The notes under the pieces: model-generated
Databases searched by the model: none
What the model was told of the DNA's origin: nothing
The model's input: the letters and a program-made list of their open reading frames with translations, nothing else
Shown: positions 7,743 through 15,256 of the stretch, piece by piece
Numbering within the stretch: position 1 is the stretch's first letter
How the letters are laid out: the number at the start of each line of letters is the position of its first letter
Made by a program: the position numbers and the translations under genes
From: an uncultured Verrucomicrobium sp.
Lineage (GTDB): Bacteria; Verrucomicrobiota; Verrucomicrobiia; Methylacidiphilales; GAS474
Length of the DNA stretch: 19,097 nt
Assembly: GCA_903889845.1 (NCBI GenBank)
Contig: CAISZB010000287.1
Span: 1-19,097 of the forward strand
Reading direction: 5' to 3'

Positions 7743-8948
7743 ATGGACGAACCCGTTGCCAGCGTTGCGGCCGAACCTCCCTTCCCCACCCGCCCCCCGG
7801 GGCGCCAGGCGGCGAAACCCGCCGATTTTACGCTGAGGGAAATGGCCGTATTCGGCTCCACCGCAGCGCTCATTCTGTTGTCGGTCAATGCCCTCGTTTG
7901 CGCGACGTGGAGTTCTTTCTTCGGTCTGCCCGGCTGGATCGCCTGGCAGGCGCTGCCGGGGGCGCTGGCTGTCGCGTTTATTCCGGCGACGTTTCTCCGC
8001 TTCCGTTCCGCCCATCCGGCGGTGACTGTCGTCTACGCCCTTTCCGCCGTGTGGCTGGGGTTATTGAACTTCGCTTTCTTTGCGGCGGTCGGCTGCTGGA
8101 TCGTGGAGGGGATGGGCCGACTCGCGGGATGGTCTTTGCCGCCGTTCGCCTTGGCGGCGGTCCTGTTCGGCGTCGCTGTTTTGGCGACAGGGTACGGGCT
8201 GATCAACGCCAGATGGATCCGCGTCAGTCGCGTTGAGGTCCGCTTGCCTCATCTCCCCGAAGTCTGGCGGGGGCGCACGGCGGCCTTGGTCACCGATCTG
8301 CACCTGGGACCTCTGTTGGGTGCCGGATTTCTTCGTGGAATCATCGCCCGGCTTCGTTCCCTGCAACCCGACGCGGTCTTCGTCAGCGGCGACATGTTCG
8401 ATGGTTCGACGCATGGCCTCGATCAACTCGTCGCTCCGTGGAGTGAATTCTCGACGCGTCGGGGAATTTATTACGTGACCGGAAATCACGACGAGTTTGC
8501 CGAGCGGAGCCTCTTTATCGATGCGGTGAAGCGCACCGGCGTCCGGGTCTTGAACAACGAGAAGATCTCCCTCGACGGCCTCCAGATCATCGGGGTCCAC
8601 GACTCGGAAGCGGGCAATCCGAGCGAGTTGCGCTCCATCTTGCGCCAAGTGCAGATCGACCGGCGGTCCCCTGGCATTCTTCTCGCCCATCGTCCCGTGA
8701 ACCTCTCCGTAGCCGAAGAGGAAGGCATCTCCCTCCAGCTTTCCGGTCATACCCATCGAGGGCAGTTCTGGCCGTGGAACCTGCTGGTCTCCCTCATCTA
8801 TGGGCGCTTTGCCTCCGGGCTCAGCCGCCTCGGCAAACTCCAGGTTTATACGAGCAACGGCGTCGGGACCTGGGGGCCTCCGCTGCGGGTAGGAACAAAG
8901 TCCGAGATCGTGCTCCTCCGTTTCGAAGAGGAGTTGGACAGACCCTAA
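7743..8948 (+). CDS. Membrane-anchored calcineurin-like metallophosphoesterase (YkuE/COG1408-like)
   Basis: A 401-aa protein with about four N-terminal membrane helices (roughly residues 36-58, 65-84, 93-120 and 130-152) followed by a metallophosphoesterase domain (about 165-397). The dinuclear-metal motifs are all present: DLH (185-187), GDMFD (216-220), GNHD (247-250), AHRP (315-318) and GHTH (335-338). Relatives act as phosphohydrolases at the membrane, for example on UDP-diacylglucosamine-like or other phosphoesters, but the substrate cannot be called. It is codirectional with the ATPase, 48 nt downstream, across an inverted repeat. Its 3' end overlaps the convergent Trm112-like gene by 4 bp. 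Confidence 0.88.
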   Translation: MDEPVASVAAEPPFPTRPPGRQAAKPADFTLREMAVFGSTAALILLSVNALVCATWSSFFGLPGWIAWQALPGALAVAFIPATFLRFRSAHPAVTVVYALSAVWLGLLNFAFFAAVGCWIVEGMGRLAGWSLPPFALAAVLFGVAVLATGYGLINARWIRVSRVEVRLPHLPEVWRGRTAALVTDLHLGPLLGAGFLRGIIARLRSLQPDAVFVSGDMFDGSTHGLDQLVAPWSEFSTRRGIYYVTGNHDEFAERSLFIDAVKRTGVRVLNNEKISLDGLQIIGVHDSEAGNPSELRSILRQVQIDRRSPGILLAHRPVNLSVAEEEGISLQLSGHTHRGQFWPWNLLVSLIYGRFASGLSRLGKLQVYTSNGVGTWGPPLRVGTKSEIVLLRFEEELDRP

Positions 8949-9229
8949 AACCGACCGAGACTTCCTTGGGAGGAATCCCCATGGGGGGAGAATCCTCCCA
9001 GCGCCACGCCCTCCTCCACCAGCAGCAGCGGAATCCCGCCGCGCACCGGATAGGCCACGGTTCCGTCCTCCCGTACCAGGAAAGTGTCCGTGTCCGTGGG
9101 GACGGGCTTTCCTCCCCGGTTGAGGCCTCCAGAGGCCGCGAGGCGGGCGGCCTCTTCCGGCGGCAGGGGGGAGAGCGGCTGTCCCGTCTCGGGGCAGCGC
9201 AGGAGGGGGAGGAGGACGGGATCGAGCAT
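8945..9229 (-). CDS. Trm112-like / UPF0434 small protein
   Basis: A 94-aa protein starting MLDPVLLPLLRCPETGQPL, with the family's later segment VAYPVRGGIPLLLVEE. Trm112 in eukaryotes and archaea activates methyltransferases; bacterial members are less understood. Only one N-terminal Cys is retained, so the zinc knuckle of full Trm112 is not evident. The C-terminal Ser/Gly tail after the family core is unusual and is encoded by a G-rich inverted repeat (8968-8999). It lies 8 nt downstream of the DUF1980-type gene and is likely cotranscribed. Confidence 0.8.
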   Translation of the reverse strand: MLDPVLLPLLRCPETGQPLSPLPPEEAARLAASGGLNRGGKPVPTDTDTFLVREDGTVAYPVRGGIPLLLVEEGVALGGFSPHGDSSQGSLGRF

Positions 9230-9237
9230 GGCTGGGG

Positions 9238-10023
9238 TCAGTAGAGGAATTTGTCCTTCGGCTCGGGAATCGCCTTCACCGATTCAAGGGTGAGGACCGG
9301 CTCCTGCTGGTCGGCCGCTGGGGACTGCGTGCCCGTGCCGGTCTTCGCCTTTGCCTTTGCCATTGCCTCAAAGTGGACAGTGCCGACGGCCTGGGCCCAG
9401 CCCATGCCGGGCAGGTCGGCGGGGGGCGTCCCCTCAACGGCGAGGGCGACGGGCTGGGCGTCGGCGGCGCAGCAGAACATCAGGAAGCGGACGAGGTGGA
9501 AGCGGTTGCTTCCCTCCGCCTGGGCCTGGGCAGAAGGATCGTATTGGCCGATGACGCGGACTTTTTTCCCGTCGAGGGCGGCCATGCTCTTCGGCAGGCC
9601 GATGGCCATGAAGAGGTCGGTGACTTCGAGCGGGATGACGCCCGCGCCGTCGGGCTTCCAGGCGTAGGTGGCGGCGTCTTCCTCCGCCGCGCCCTTCCCC
9701 TTGAGGAGGGCCGAGGGATCGGCGACGGTCCGGTTCGCGAGGGCGAGGGAGGAGAAGGAGCCGGGGGCGGCGGCGAGGGCGAAGAGGAGGACGAAGGCGA
9801 GGGTCAGGTCCCGGCCCGATTTCCAGCGGGGGCGCTCCGTGTCCGGGAGGAGGAGGAAGAGGGCGGCGGCGAGGAGGAGGAGAACGCCCGTCCCGGCGAC
9901 GAGGGGATGGAGGAGGGGGTGAAGGAGGGTGGTGACCTGGCAGCTGACGTAGGCGTGGAGGAAGGCCGTCCCCATCGTGGCGAGGGCGAGGACCAGCGGG
10001 AGGCGGCGCAGGGAGGGGATCAT
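9238..10023 (-). CDS. TIGR03943 / DUF1980 (YcgQ-like) putative permease partner
   Basis: A 261-aa protein with N-terminal membrane helices (about residues 8-60 and 70-90) and a C-terminal extracytoplasmic region containing the family-like segments DGKKVRVIGQY and LVRFLMFCCAADAQPVALAV. Its ATG at 10023 overlaps the stop of the upstream permease as ATGA, indicating translational coupling. The longer open frame up to 10827 runs antisense-frame over the permease and is not family-like, so the internal start is chosen. Known relatives (COG3689) pair with COG0701 permeases; the transported substrate is unknown. Confidence 0.82.
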   Translation of the reverse strand: MIPSLRRLPLVLALATMGTAFLHAYVSCQVTTLLHPLLHPLVAGTGVLLLLAAALFLLLPDTERPRWKSGRDLTLAFVLLFALAAAPGSFSSLALANRTVADPSALLKGKGAAEEDAATYAWKPDGAGVIPLEVTDLFMAIGLPKSMAALDGKKVRVIGQYDPSAQAQAEGSNRFHLVRFLMFCCAADAQPVALAVEGTPPADLPGMGWAQAVGTVHFEAMAKAKAKTGTGTQSPAADQQEPVLTLESVKAIPEPKDKFLY

Positions 10024-10955
10024 CGATGCCACGGGTGGAGGAGGTAGAGGGAATAGAGCCACGCCAGAACGATAGCACCGCTGGTGACCCGGAGCCAGAT
10101 CCCGAAGACGATGCGCCGGGGGAAGAGGGCCTGATAGACCCAGAGGAGTTTCAGGTCGAAGAGGGGGCCGGCGACGAGGAAGGCGAGGAGGGCGGGGAGG
10201 GAAAACTGGGGGAGGGCGGCGGCGATGAAGGCGTCGGTGGTGCTGCAGACGGAGAGGAGCTGCGCCAGGCCGACGGTGGCGATGGGGGAGAGCCACGGGT
10301 TCCCGGCGACGGCGGCGAGCCATTCCCGGTTCACGCTGGTGTTGAGGAAGGAGGCGACGGCGGCGCCGATGACGAGGTAGAGGGTGACGGAGAAGAAGTC
10401 GTCGGCCAGCGGCCCGAGGGCGGCGAGGAGGCGGCGCTGGAGGGGGGTGATCGGGGCTGAGGAGGGGGAAGTGGGAACGGTGGCGGGTTCTTCTCCCGCG
10501 CCGGGACGGAGGACCTCGGCGCCCTTCTTTCCGGCCAACCATAAGACCAGGATCAGGACGAGGAGGAGGCCCGCGCCGAGGCGGAGGAGGACGACCTTCC
10601 ATGGTTCCTGCGTGCGGAAGGCGAGCCAGGTGCTGGCGAGGGAGAAGGGATTCGCCAGCGGGGCGGCGAAGAGGTAGGCGGCGGCGGTCGGCAGCGGCAC
10701 GCCCTTGCGGACGAGGCGGAGGACGACGGGGAGGGCGCCGCACTCGCACAGGGGGAAGAGGAACCCGGCAGCGCAACCCGCCGCGATCCCGGCCCGGGGA
10801 CCGAGGCGCAGGAGGCCCCGGAGCCACGCGGCGGGGAGGAAGAGATCGACGAGGAGGGAGCCGATGGCCCCCAGGAGGAGGAACGGGATGCCCTCCAAAA
10901 GGAGGGCGGCGAAGGAGAGGAAGAAATCGGGGAAGGAAAACCAGCCACTCACCAT
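10020..10955 (-). CDS. DUF318/COG0701 (YcgR/YraQ-like) permease
   Basis: A 311-aa polytopic membrane protein with about eight hydrophobic helices in two halves and a Pro/Ser/Glu-rich cytoplasmic loop at about residues 150-175. The signature FPLCECGALPV (about residues 67-77) and the later LLSVCSTTDAFIAA are typical of the ArsP_1/DUF318 family, some members of which export organoarsenicals. Substrate is undetermined. It overlaps the TIGR03943-type gene by 4 bp (ATGA), the usual two-gene arrangement of this system. Confidence 0.87.
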   Translation of the reverse strand: MVSGWFSFPDFFLSFAALLLEGIPFLLLGAIGSLLVDLFLPAAWLRGLLRLGPRAGIAAGCAAGFLFPLCECGALPVVLRLVRKGVPLPTAAAYLFAAPLANPFSLASTWLAFRTQEPWKVVLLRLGAGLLLVLILVLWLAGKKGAEVLRPGAGEEPATVPTSPSSAPITPLQRRLLAALGPLADDFFSVTLYLVIGAAVASFLNTSVNREWLAAVAGNPWLSPIATVGLAQLLSVCSTTDAFIAAALPQFSLPALLAFLVAGPLFDLKLLWVYQALFPRRIVFGIWLRVTSGAIVLAWLYSLYLLHPWHR

Positions 10956-11007
10956 GCGGGGGACTCTGCCATCGAGGTCCGCGCTTGGCGAGGTTCGTTG
11001 ACGGACC

Positions 11008-11544
11008 CTAATGCCGTCCCTGCGTCATCCTCACCGCCTGGAGCAGGGCGATCTCTCCGCGGAGGCGCTGGATCTCTTCCCGGGCGCTCGCCAGCTCGCT
11101 GCTGGTGGTGCGGAGGCGGTTGGAGACGATCTCGGCGAAGATCTTGTAGACGACGGCGTAGATCGTGTCCCGGTCGTGCGGGAGGAGGTTGTCGAGGAAG
11201 GCGGCGTCGATGGCCAGGCAGGAGGTGCGCGCGGTCGTCCGGACGGCGGCGGAGCGGGGCTCGTAGTTGATGATGGCCAACTCCCCGAAGATGTCCCCCG
11301 TGGTGTGGAGGCGGGCGATGGTGGCGTCGTTTTTCCGGACCTCGACTTCCCCGGTGAGGAGGACGTAGAGGTAGCTGTCGTAGACGCCGTCGGCGATGAT
11401 GGTCTCGCCCAGCTCGTACTGCCGCAGCCGGCTCATCTTGAAGATGCCCAGGATGTGACGATCCTCCAGGTGGCTGAAGAAGGAGATACCCTTCAGCGTT
11501 GCGAGGATGGCGGGATCGTGCTCGATGGAGGGCGTTTCCTTCAT
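11008..11544 (-). CDS. Cyclic-nucleotide-binding domain protein without DNA-binding domain
   Basis: A 178-aa protein with a Crp-type cNMP-binding beta-roll (about residues 18-130), including LLTGEVEVRKND and the phosphate-binding-cassette region DIFGELAIINYEPRSAAVRT, where Glu and Arg sit at the positions expected to contact the nucleotide. The C-terminus (about 130-172) is helical with heptad character (SSELASAREEIQRLRGEIAL) and no helix-turn-helix, so it is probably not a transcription factor but a signalling or dimerising module. It is 52 nt upstream of the permease on the same strand, so cotranscription is possible. The ligand, cAMP or c-di-GMP, is unknown. Confidence 0.85.
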   Translation of the reverse strand: MKETPSIEHDPAILATLKGISFFSHLEDRHILGIFKMSRLRQYELGETIIADGVYDSYLYVLLTGEVEVRKNDATIARLHTTGDIFGELAIINYEPRSAAVRTTARTSCLAIDAAFLDNLLPHDRDTIYAVVYKIFAEIVSNRLRTTSSELASAREEIQRLRGEIALLQAVRMTQGRH

Positions 11545-11626
11545 GGGTGGGGGGCGCGCTGCTAGAAATCTACCTTATGTTGTCGGCATTGCGCGGGGAA
11601 AATGGACCGATTTCTGGCGGGAAACG

Positions 11627-11664
11627 AAAAAACCCCGCTCCGGGAGGCCCGGAACGGGGTTTTT
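11627..11664 (-). terminator. Strong rho-independent terminator of the rpsR-rpmB operon
   Basis: The AACCCCG arm at 11631-11637 pairs with CGGGGTT at 11655-11661, with an inner CCGGG/CCCGG stem (40-44 with 48-52) and one internal mismatch. A-runs and T-runs flank both sides. It starts 25 nt past the stop of the 66-aa gene on the minus strand and separates the ribosomal operon from the cNMP-binding gene. Confidence 0.85.
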
Positions 11665-11688
11665 GGGAAAGCAAAGAGGCCTAAGGCC

Positions 11689-11889
11689 TTACTTCTTCTT
11701 CAGGATCGGGAGGCCGGTCCGCTCGTTCTCGCTGATGACGTAGCCCTCGGGGAGGGCGTCGATGGCGCCTTCCTTGGCCTCGGAGCCGAAGTAGTAGAGG
11801 CGCACCTTGGTGCCGCCGCGGAGGGTCTGCTCGCGGGCATGGAGGAAGAAGGTCTTGCCGCTTTTCTTGCTCTTGACGCTGAATGACAT
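11689..11889 (-). CDS. Small conserved-looking basic protein (66 aa) in the ribosomal operon
   Basis: Starts MSFSVKSKKSGKTFFLHARE and ends in LPILKKK; highly basic with a central Tyr/Phe pair (VRLYYFGSE) and a GYVISENERTGLP segment. A clear AAGGA ribosome site lies 9 nt before the ATG at 11889. It is the last gene after rpsR and rpmB, and the operon terminator follows its stop closely. I do not recognise a named ribosomal protein in it; it is not L33. The pattern resembles a widespread small uncharacterised family, recalled but not verified. Its position suggests a role tied to translation. Confidence 0.8.
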   Translation of the reverse strand: MSFSVKSKKSGKTFFLHAREQTLRGGTKVRLYYFGSEAKEGAIDALPEGYVISENERTGLPILKKK

Positions 11890-11935
11890 GATTCTATTTC
11901 CTTGGGTTGGTTGGGATGCTGGGAGGCCGGGCCTC

Positions 11936-12199
11936 TTAGATGAGGCCAGCCGCCTTGAGGGTCTGATAGCTGCCGTTCTTCGTGAGGGTCTTCAGGGCGC
12001 GGGCCGAGAGTTTCACGGAGACGTAGCGATTGATTTCGGGGACGAAGACGCGTTTGGCGCGGAGGTTCGGCGTGAAGACGCGGGCGGTGTTCGCGGTCAC
12101 GTGGGTACCGATACCGCCCTTCTTCTTCGCCTTACCGCTGCGGAGGATCCGGTGGCCCTTGGTGGGGCCGACGCCGGTAATGGAGCAACGACGGGACAT
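11936..12199 (-). CDS. rpmB: 50S ribosomal protein L28
   Basis: An 87-aa ribosomal large-subunit protein beginning MSRRCSITGVGPTKGHRI, the characteristic L28 N-terminus, followed by the basic KAKKKGG segment, FTPNLRAKRVFVPE and the C-terminal SARALKTLTKNG helix. It lies 47 nt downstream of rpsR and 46 nt upstream of the 66-aa gene, all on the minus strand. Length and motifs match the family. Confidence 0.96.
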   Translation of the reverse strand: MSRRCSITGVGPTKGHRILRSGKAKKKGGIGTHVTANTARVFTPNLRAKRVFVPEINRYVSVKLSARALKTLTKNGSYQTLKAAGLI

Positions 12200-12246
12200 G
12201 GTGTTGGGTTCCTGGTTGGGGGTGATGAGTGATGGAAGGAGCGTCG

Positions 12247-12492
12247 TTACTTCGTCAGGAGGACGTTGCGGGCGCGCTTGATCTCGCTCGTCAACTTCCG
12301 GTGGAGCTTCGCCGGCATGCCGGTGACGCGCCGGGGCAGGATACGCCCGTTCTCGGTGACGAATTTCTTCAGGGTCTCGGTGTTGGTGAACCCGATGGCT
12401 TCCTGGTTGATGTCGATCCGCTTCTTGTGGACTTTCTTTGGCGGACGGCGGCGGCGGCGGCCGTCTTTGCCGGTGTCTTTGGTCTGGCTCAT
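12247..12492 (-). CDS. rpsR: 30S ribosomal protein S18
   Basis: An 81-aa basic small-subunit protein. After a polar N-terminus with an RRRRRPP run it shows the S18 core: HKKRIDINQEAIGFTNTETL, then FVTENGRILPRRVTGMPAKL and an R/K-rich end. It lies 56 nt downstream of the DksA-like gene and upstream of rpmB on the same strand, forming a small translation operon. Confidence 0.96.
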   Translation of the reverse strand: MSQTKDTGKDGRRRRRPPKKVHKKRIDINQEAIGFTNTETLKKFVTENGRILPRRVTGMPAKLHRKLTSEIKRARNVLLTK

Positions 12493-12548
12493 GATGGAGT
12501 CTCTCTCTGTCTGGGTGTTGCTTTAATTGTGAAGGGGGGGGCGGGATG

Positions 12549-13424
12549 CTAGTCCTTTTCCTTGCGGCGGTCGTCTTCCTCGGAGGCGTCGTCTTCCTCG
12601 TCGACCAGGGCCTCGGCCGAGTCCATGAACTGCGGGATCGTGTCCCAGCGGCGGCGGCCCTTGTTCTCGCGCTCCAGCTGGGCCTGGCACTCGACGGTGA
12701 AGCGGGCGTGGGGGATGGCTTCGAGGCGGACCTTGGGGATGACCTTGTTCGACATCTCGCAGATGCCGTAGTTGCTTCCCTCGATCCGCTTCAGGGCCTC
12801 CTCGATCTCGTAGAGGGCATCCTGTTCCTGGGAAAGGAGGCTGAGGGCGAAGTCCTTGTCGTAGGCGTCGCTGCCGGCGTCGGCCTGGTGCATGCCGAAG
12901 GCGGACGCCTCGCTCCCCTCGGCGCGGACGCGGAGGGTGTCCTGGGCGACGCCCTGCATCTGGTTGAGCAGGTGGTCGCGCAGTTCGATCAGGCGCTGCT
13001 TCTGCTGGGTGAGGAATTCCCGGGTGAGGTGCTTGCGGGAGGTTTCCTCCGGCAGCTTCGCCGGGGCGGGGCGCAGGGGCAGGTTGTTGACGGGCAGGGG
13101 CTTCGGCAGGAGCTTTTTAAAGGCCGAGGACGGGGCGGGAACCGGAGCCGCGGTTTTTTTCGCGGCAGGGGCGGCGGGTTTGGAGGCCTTCGCCGCGGGG
13201 GTCTTGGAAATCTTGGGTTTGGACACGGTCTTCTGAATCTTCGTTGCGGGCTTCGTTGCTTTGGCCGTCTTGGCCGCCTTCTTGACCACCTTCACGGCGG
13301 CCTTGGAAGACTTCCCGGCAGGCTTGGAGGCTGCCTTCGGCCGCGAGGGGGCCTTGGCGCTCTTTGCTTTCGGAGAGACTGCGGGCTTTTTGGTCGCCTG
13401 CTTTTTCCGGTCGGGTTTAGCCAT
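12549..13424 (-). CDS. DksA/TraR-like protein with Lys/Ala/Pro-rich N-terminal tail
   Basis: A 291-aa protein. Residues 1-100 are Lys/Ala/Pro-rich in a histone H1-like pattern. The C-terminal part (about 130-255) is a coiled-coil plus the DksA/TraR zinc-finger region, with NYGICEMSNKVIPKVRLEAI followed by FTVECQAQLE. The four-cysteine finger is degenerate: Cys222 and Cys246 remain, while the second and third ligand positions (225 and 243) are Ser and Thr. The C-terminus is acidic. DksA relatives bind RNA polymerase and modulate rRNA or ribosomal promoters; the location directly upstream of rpsR-rpmB fits. The frame is open to 13637, but the start at 13424 removes a non-family extension across the divergent promoter region. 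Confidence 0.8.
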   Translation of the reverse strand: MAKPDRKKQATKKPAVSPKAKSAKAPSRPKAASKPAGKSSKAAVKVVKKAAKTAKATKPATKIQKTVSKPKISKTPAAKASKPAAPAAKKTAAPVPAPSSAFKKLLPKPLPVNNLPLRPAPAKLPEETSRKHLTREFLTQQKQRLIELRDHLLNQMQGVAQDTLRVRAEGSEASAFGMHQADAGSDAYDKDFALSLLSQEQDALYEIEEALKRIEGSNYGICEMSNKVIPKVRLEAIPHARFTVECQAQLERENKGRRRWDTIPQFMDSAEALVDEEDDASEEDDRRKEKD

Positions 13425-13548
13425 AGGGGGTTCGTTTCTATGGGGGGCCCTCTCTTTTGCCAAGCAAAAAGTACAGGGAGGGAAAGTATCGGGACCAGGG
13501 GGTTCGGCCAAAGTTGCTTTTTCGTACTGCACCTGATAGGCAGAGGCG

Positions 13549-14424
13549 ATGTCACCTACCTGGCTCCAGATCGCTCTCCTTGGCCTCGTCCAGGGAGCGG
13601 CGGAACTCCTTCCCGTTTCCAGCTCGGCCCACGTCATCGTGGTCGAGAAGCTCCTCGGTCTCGACCCCGCGGCCCCGGCGATGACGTTCCTCCTGGTGAT
13701 GCTTCACACGGGAACGATGGCGGCGGTGATCGTCTATTTCTGGAAGGCGTGGCGGGAGAGCTATTTCCCGAATGGGGCCCGTACGAAGGAGGTCCTAGGG
13801 CAGGTCGTTCTGGCCACGGGGGTCACGGGAGGGGTTGGAGTGGTGTTGATCTTCTTGATCGAAAAGCTTTTAGCCCTCGCCACGGGTGAGACGAAGGCGG
13901 AAATCGAGAGCCTTTTCTCGTGTCTCCCTCTCATTGCGGTCGCCCTGGCAGCGGCGGGTATCGTCATCCTGATCTCCGGCTACCGGACGCGCGGCAAGGA
14001 GGAGCAGGGTGGCGAGGTTGCCCTTTCCTCGGCGGGGTGGATCGGGGCGGTGCAGGGGATCTGCCTGCCCTTCCGCGGCTTTTCCCGTTCCGGGGCGACG
14101 ATCTCCACTGGGCTCCTCCTTGGGGTCGGTCGGCGCCGGGCGGAGGAGTTCAGCTTCGCCCTCGCTGTCGCGCTGACGCCGTTGGCGTTGGGGAAGGAAC
14201 TCCATCGCTTCCTGAAGACGGAGAAAGAGGCCGGGGTCGGCTGGGACGATGTGCCGCATCTTCTTTTGCCGGGGCTGGCCGGTGCGTGCTTCGCCTTCCT
14301 GGCAGGACTCCTCGCGCTGAAGTTCCTCTCCCGGCTGCTGGAGGGCGGGCGGTGGCATTACTTCGGTTGGTACTGCCTGGTGGCGGCGGCGGGCGTCGCG
14401 GCGCTGGCCTCGGCGGGGTGGTAG
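13549..14424 (+). CDS. uppP: Undecaprenyl-diphosphatase (BacA family)
   Basis: A 291-aa polytopic inner-membrane enzyme that dephosphorylates undecaprenyl diphosphate to recycle the lipid carrier for peptidoglycan and other envelope polymers. Motif 1 is LVQGAAELLPVSSSAH (about residues 13-28), containing the catalytic Glu of the family. Motif 2 reads LPFRGFSRSGATIS (about 174-187) rather than the common PGxSRSG, a variant that I recall in a BacA subgroup. Multiple hydrophobic helices cover the rest. It starts just after GCAGAGGCG and diverges from the DksA-like gene. Confidence 0.9.
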   Translation: MSPTWLQIALLGLVQGAAELLPVSSSAHVIVVEKLLGLDPAAPAMTFLLVMLHTGTMAAVIVYFWKAWRESYFPNGARTKEVLGQVVLATGVTGGVGVVLIFLIEKLLALATGETKAEIESLFSCLPLIAVALAAAGIVILISGYRTRGKEEQGGEVALSSAGWIGAVQGICLPFRGFSRSGATISTGLLLGVGRRRAEEFSFALAVALTPLALGKELHRFLKTEKEAGVGWDDVPHLLLPGLAGACFAFLAGLLALKFLSRLLEGGRWHYFGWYCLVAAAGVAALASAGW

Positions 14425-14578
14425 GAATTTTTGAGCGCGGGTGCCATTCTCCCCAGAGTCATGGGAGTAAATATTCCTATTGTGAGAAACGGGCCTTTCG
14501 TTGTAGCCTCCTCGGCAGGTGGGTGAGGTTTAAAAAACCCTTTTTGAACAAAAGCCAGGAAATCGAAGTCATCGAACT

Positions 14579-15112
14579 ATGAGCAACGCCCTTCTCGAAC
14601 ACGCCGCAGCGAACCCGTCGGCGAAGTCCTCCAAGATCAACGCCTCCCTCGCGGGGAAGTACCTGACCTTCTGCCTCGGTCAGGAATACTACGGCATCGC
14701 CGTCCTGAAGATCCGGGAGATCATCCGCCTCCTCGACATCACGCCCGTGCCCCAGATGCCGAATTACATCCGCGGCGTCATCAATCTGCGCGGCAAGATC
14801 ATCCCGGTGATCGACCTCCGCATGCGGTTCCACCTCGCCAAGGCCGACACGAACGAGCGCACCTGCATCGTCGTCGTCCAGGTGGAGCTCCCCTCTGGCG
14901 ACAAGACCCAGATGGGGATGGTCGTCGATGCGGTCGAGGAGGTCATCAACATCTCCCTGGCCGACATGGAGGAGACGCCGAACTTCGGCTCGAAGCTCCA
15001 GTCCGACTACATCCTGGGCATGGCGAAGATCAAGGGGAAGGTGAAGACCCTCCTCGACATCGACCGGGTGATCAGCGCCGACGCGCTGGCCGAGGTCGCC
15101 GCCGCGATCTGA
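14579..15112 (+). CDS. cheW: CheW-family chemotaxis coupling protein
   Basis: A 177-aa protein of the CheW fold, with KYLTFCLGQEYYGIAVLKIR at the start, then INLRGKIIPVIDLRMRF and GMVVDAVEEV. It normally links chemoreceptors to CheA. A polar N-terminal extension of about 25 residues precedes the domain. It stands alone: no cheA, mcp or cheY is nearby. The 14425-14578 gap upstream contains a small GGTTT/AAACC hairpin (about 14527-14539), and a terminator follows the gene. Confidence 0.93.
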   Translation: MSNALLEHAAANPSAKSSKINASLAGKYLTFCLGQEYYGIAVLKIREIIRLLDITPVPQMPNYIRGVINLRGKIIPVIDLRMRFHLAKADTNERTCIVVVQVELPSGDKTQMGMVVDAVEEVINISLADMEETPNFGSKLQSDYILGMAKIKGKVKTLLDIDRVISADALAEVAAAI

Positions 15113-15135
15113 GGTCCGCCACTCCGTCTTTTATG

Positions 15136-15166
15136 AAAGAGCCCTTCGGAAACGAAGGGCTTTTTT
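15136..15166 (+). terminator. Rho-independent terminator after cheW
   Basis: GCCCTTCG (15141-15148) pairs with CGAAGGGC (15153-15160) around a GAAA loop, followed by six T residues. It lies 24 nt after the cheW stop. Confidence 0.9.
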
Positions 15167-15256
15167 AATCCCCGGCTCCCCGGCTTTCATCCCCGGTTCT
15201 GACGGATCTATCCCTCGCGCCTTGATGCGGGGCGGCCAAGGACGCACTCTCGCATC

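Noticed and set aside
6936..8015. 359-codon minus-strand frame
   Set aside because: Overlaps both the ATPase and the metallophosphoesterase antisense; no recognisable domain.
8968..8999. G-rich inverted repeat (GGGAGGA/TCCTCCC) as a terminator
   Set aside because: It lies inside the Trm112-like coding region and has no T-tract on either side; only a possible hairpin.
9373..10047. 224-codon plus-strand Glu/Gly-rich frame
   Set aside because: Antisense to the YcgQ-like gene, low complexity, no ribosome site.
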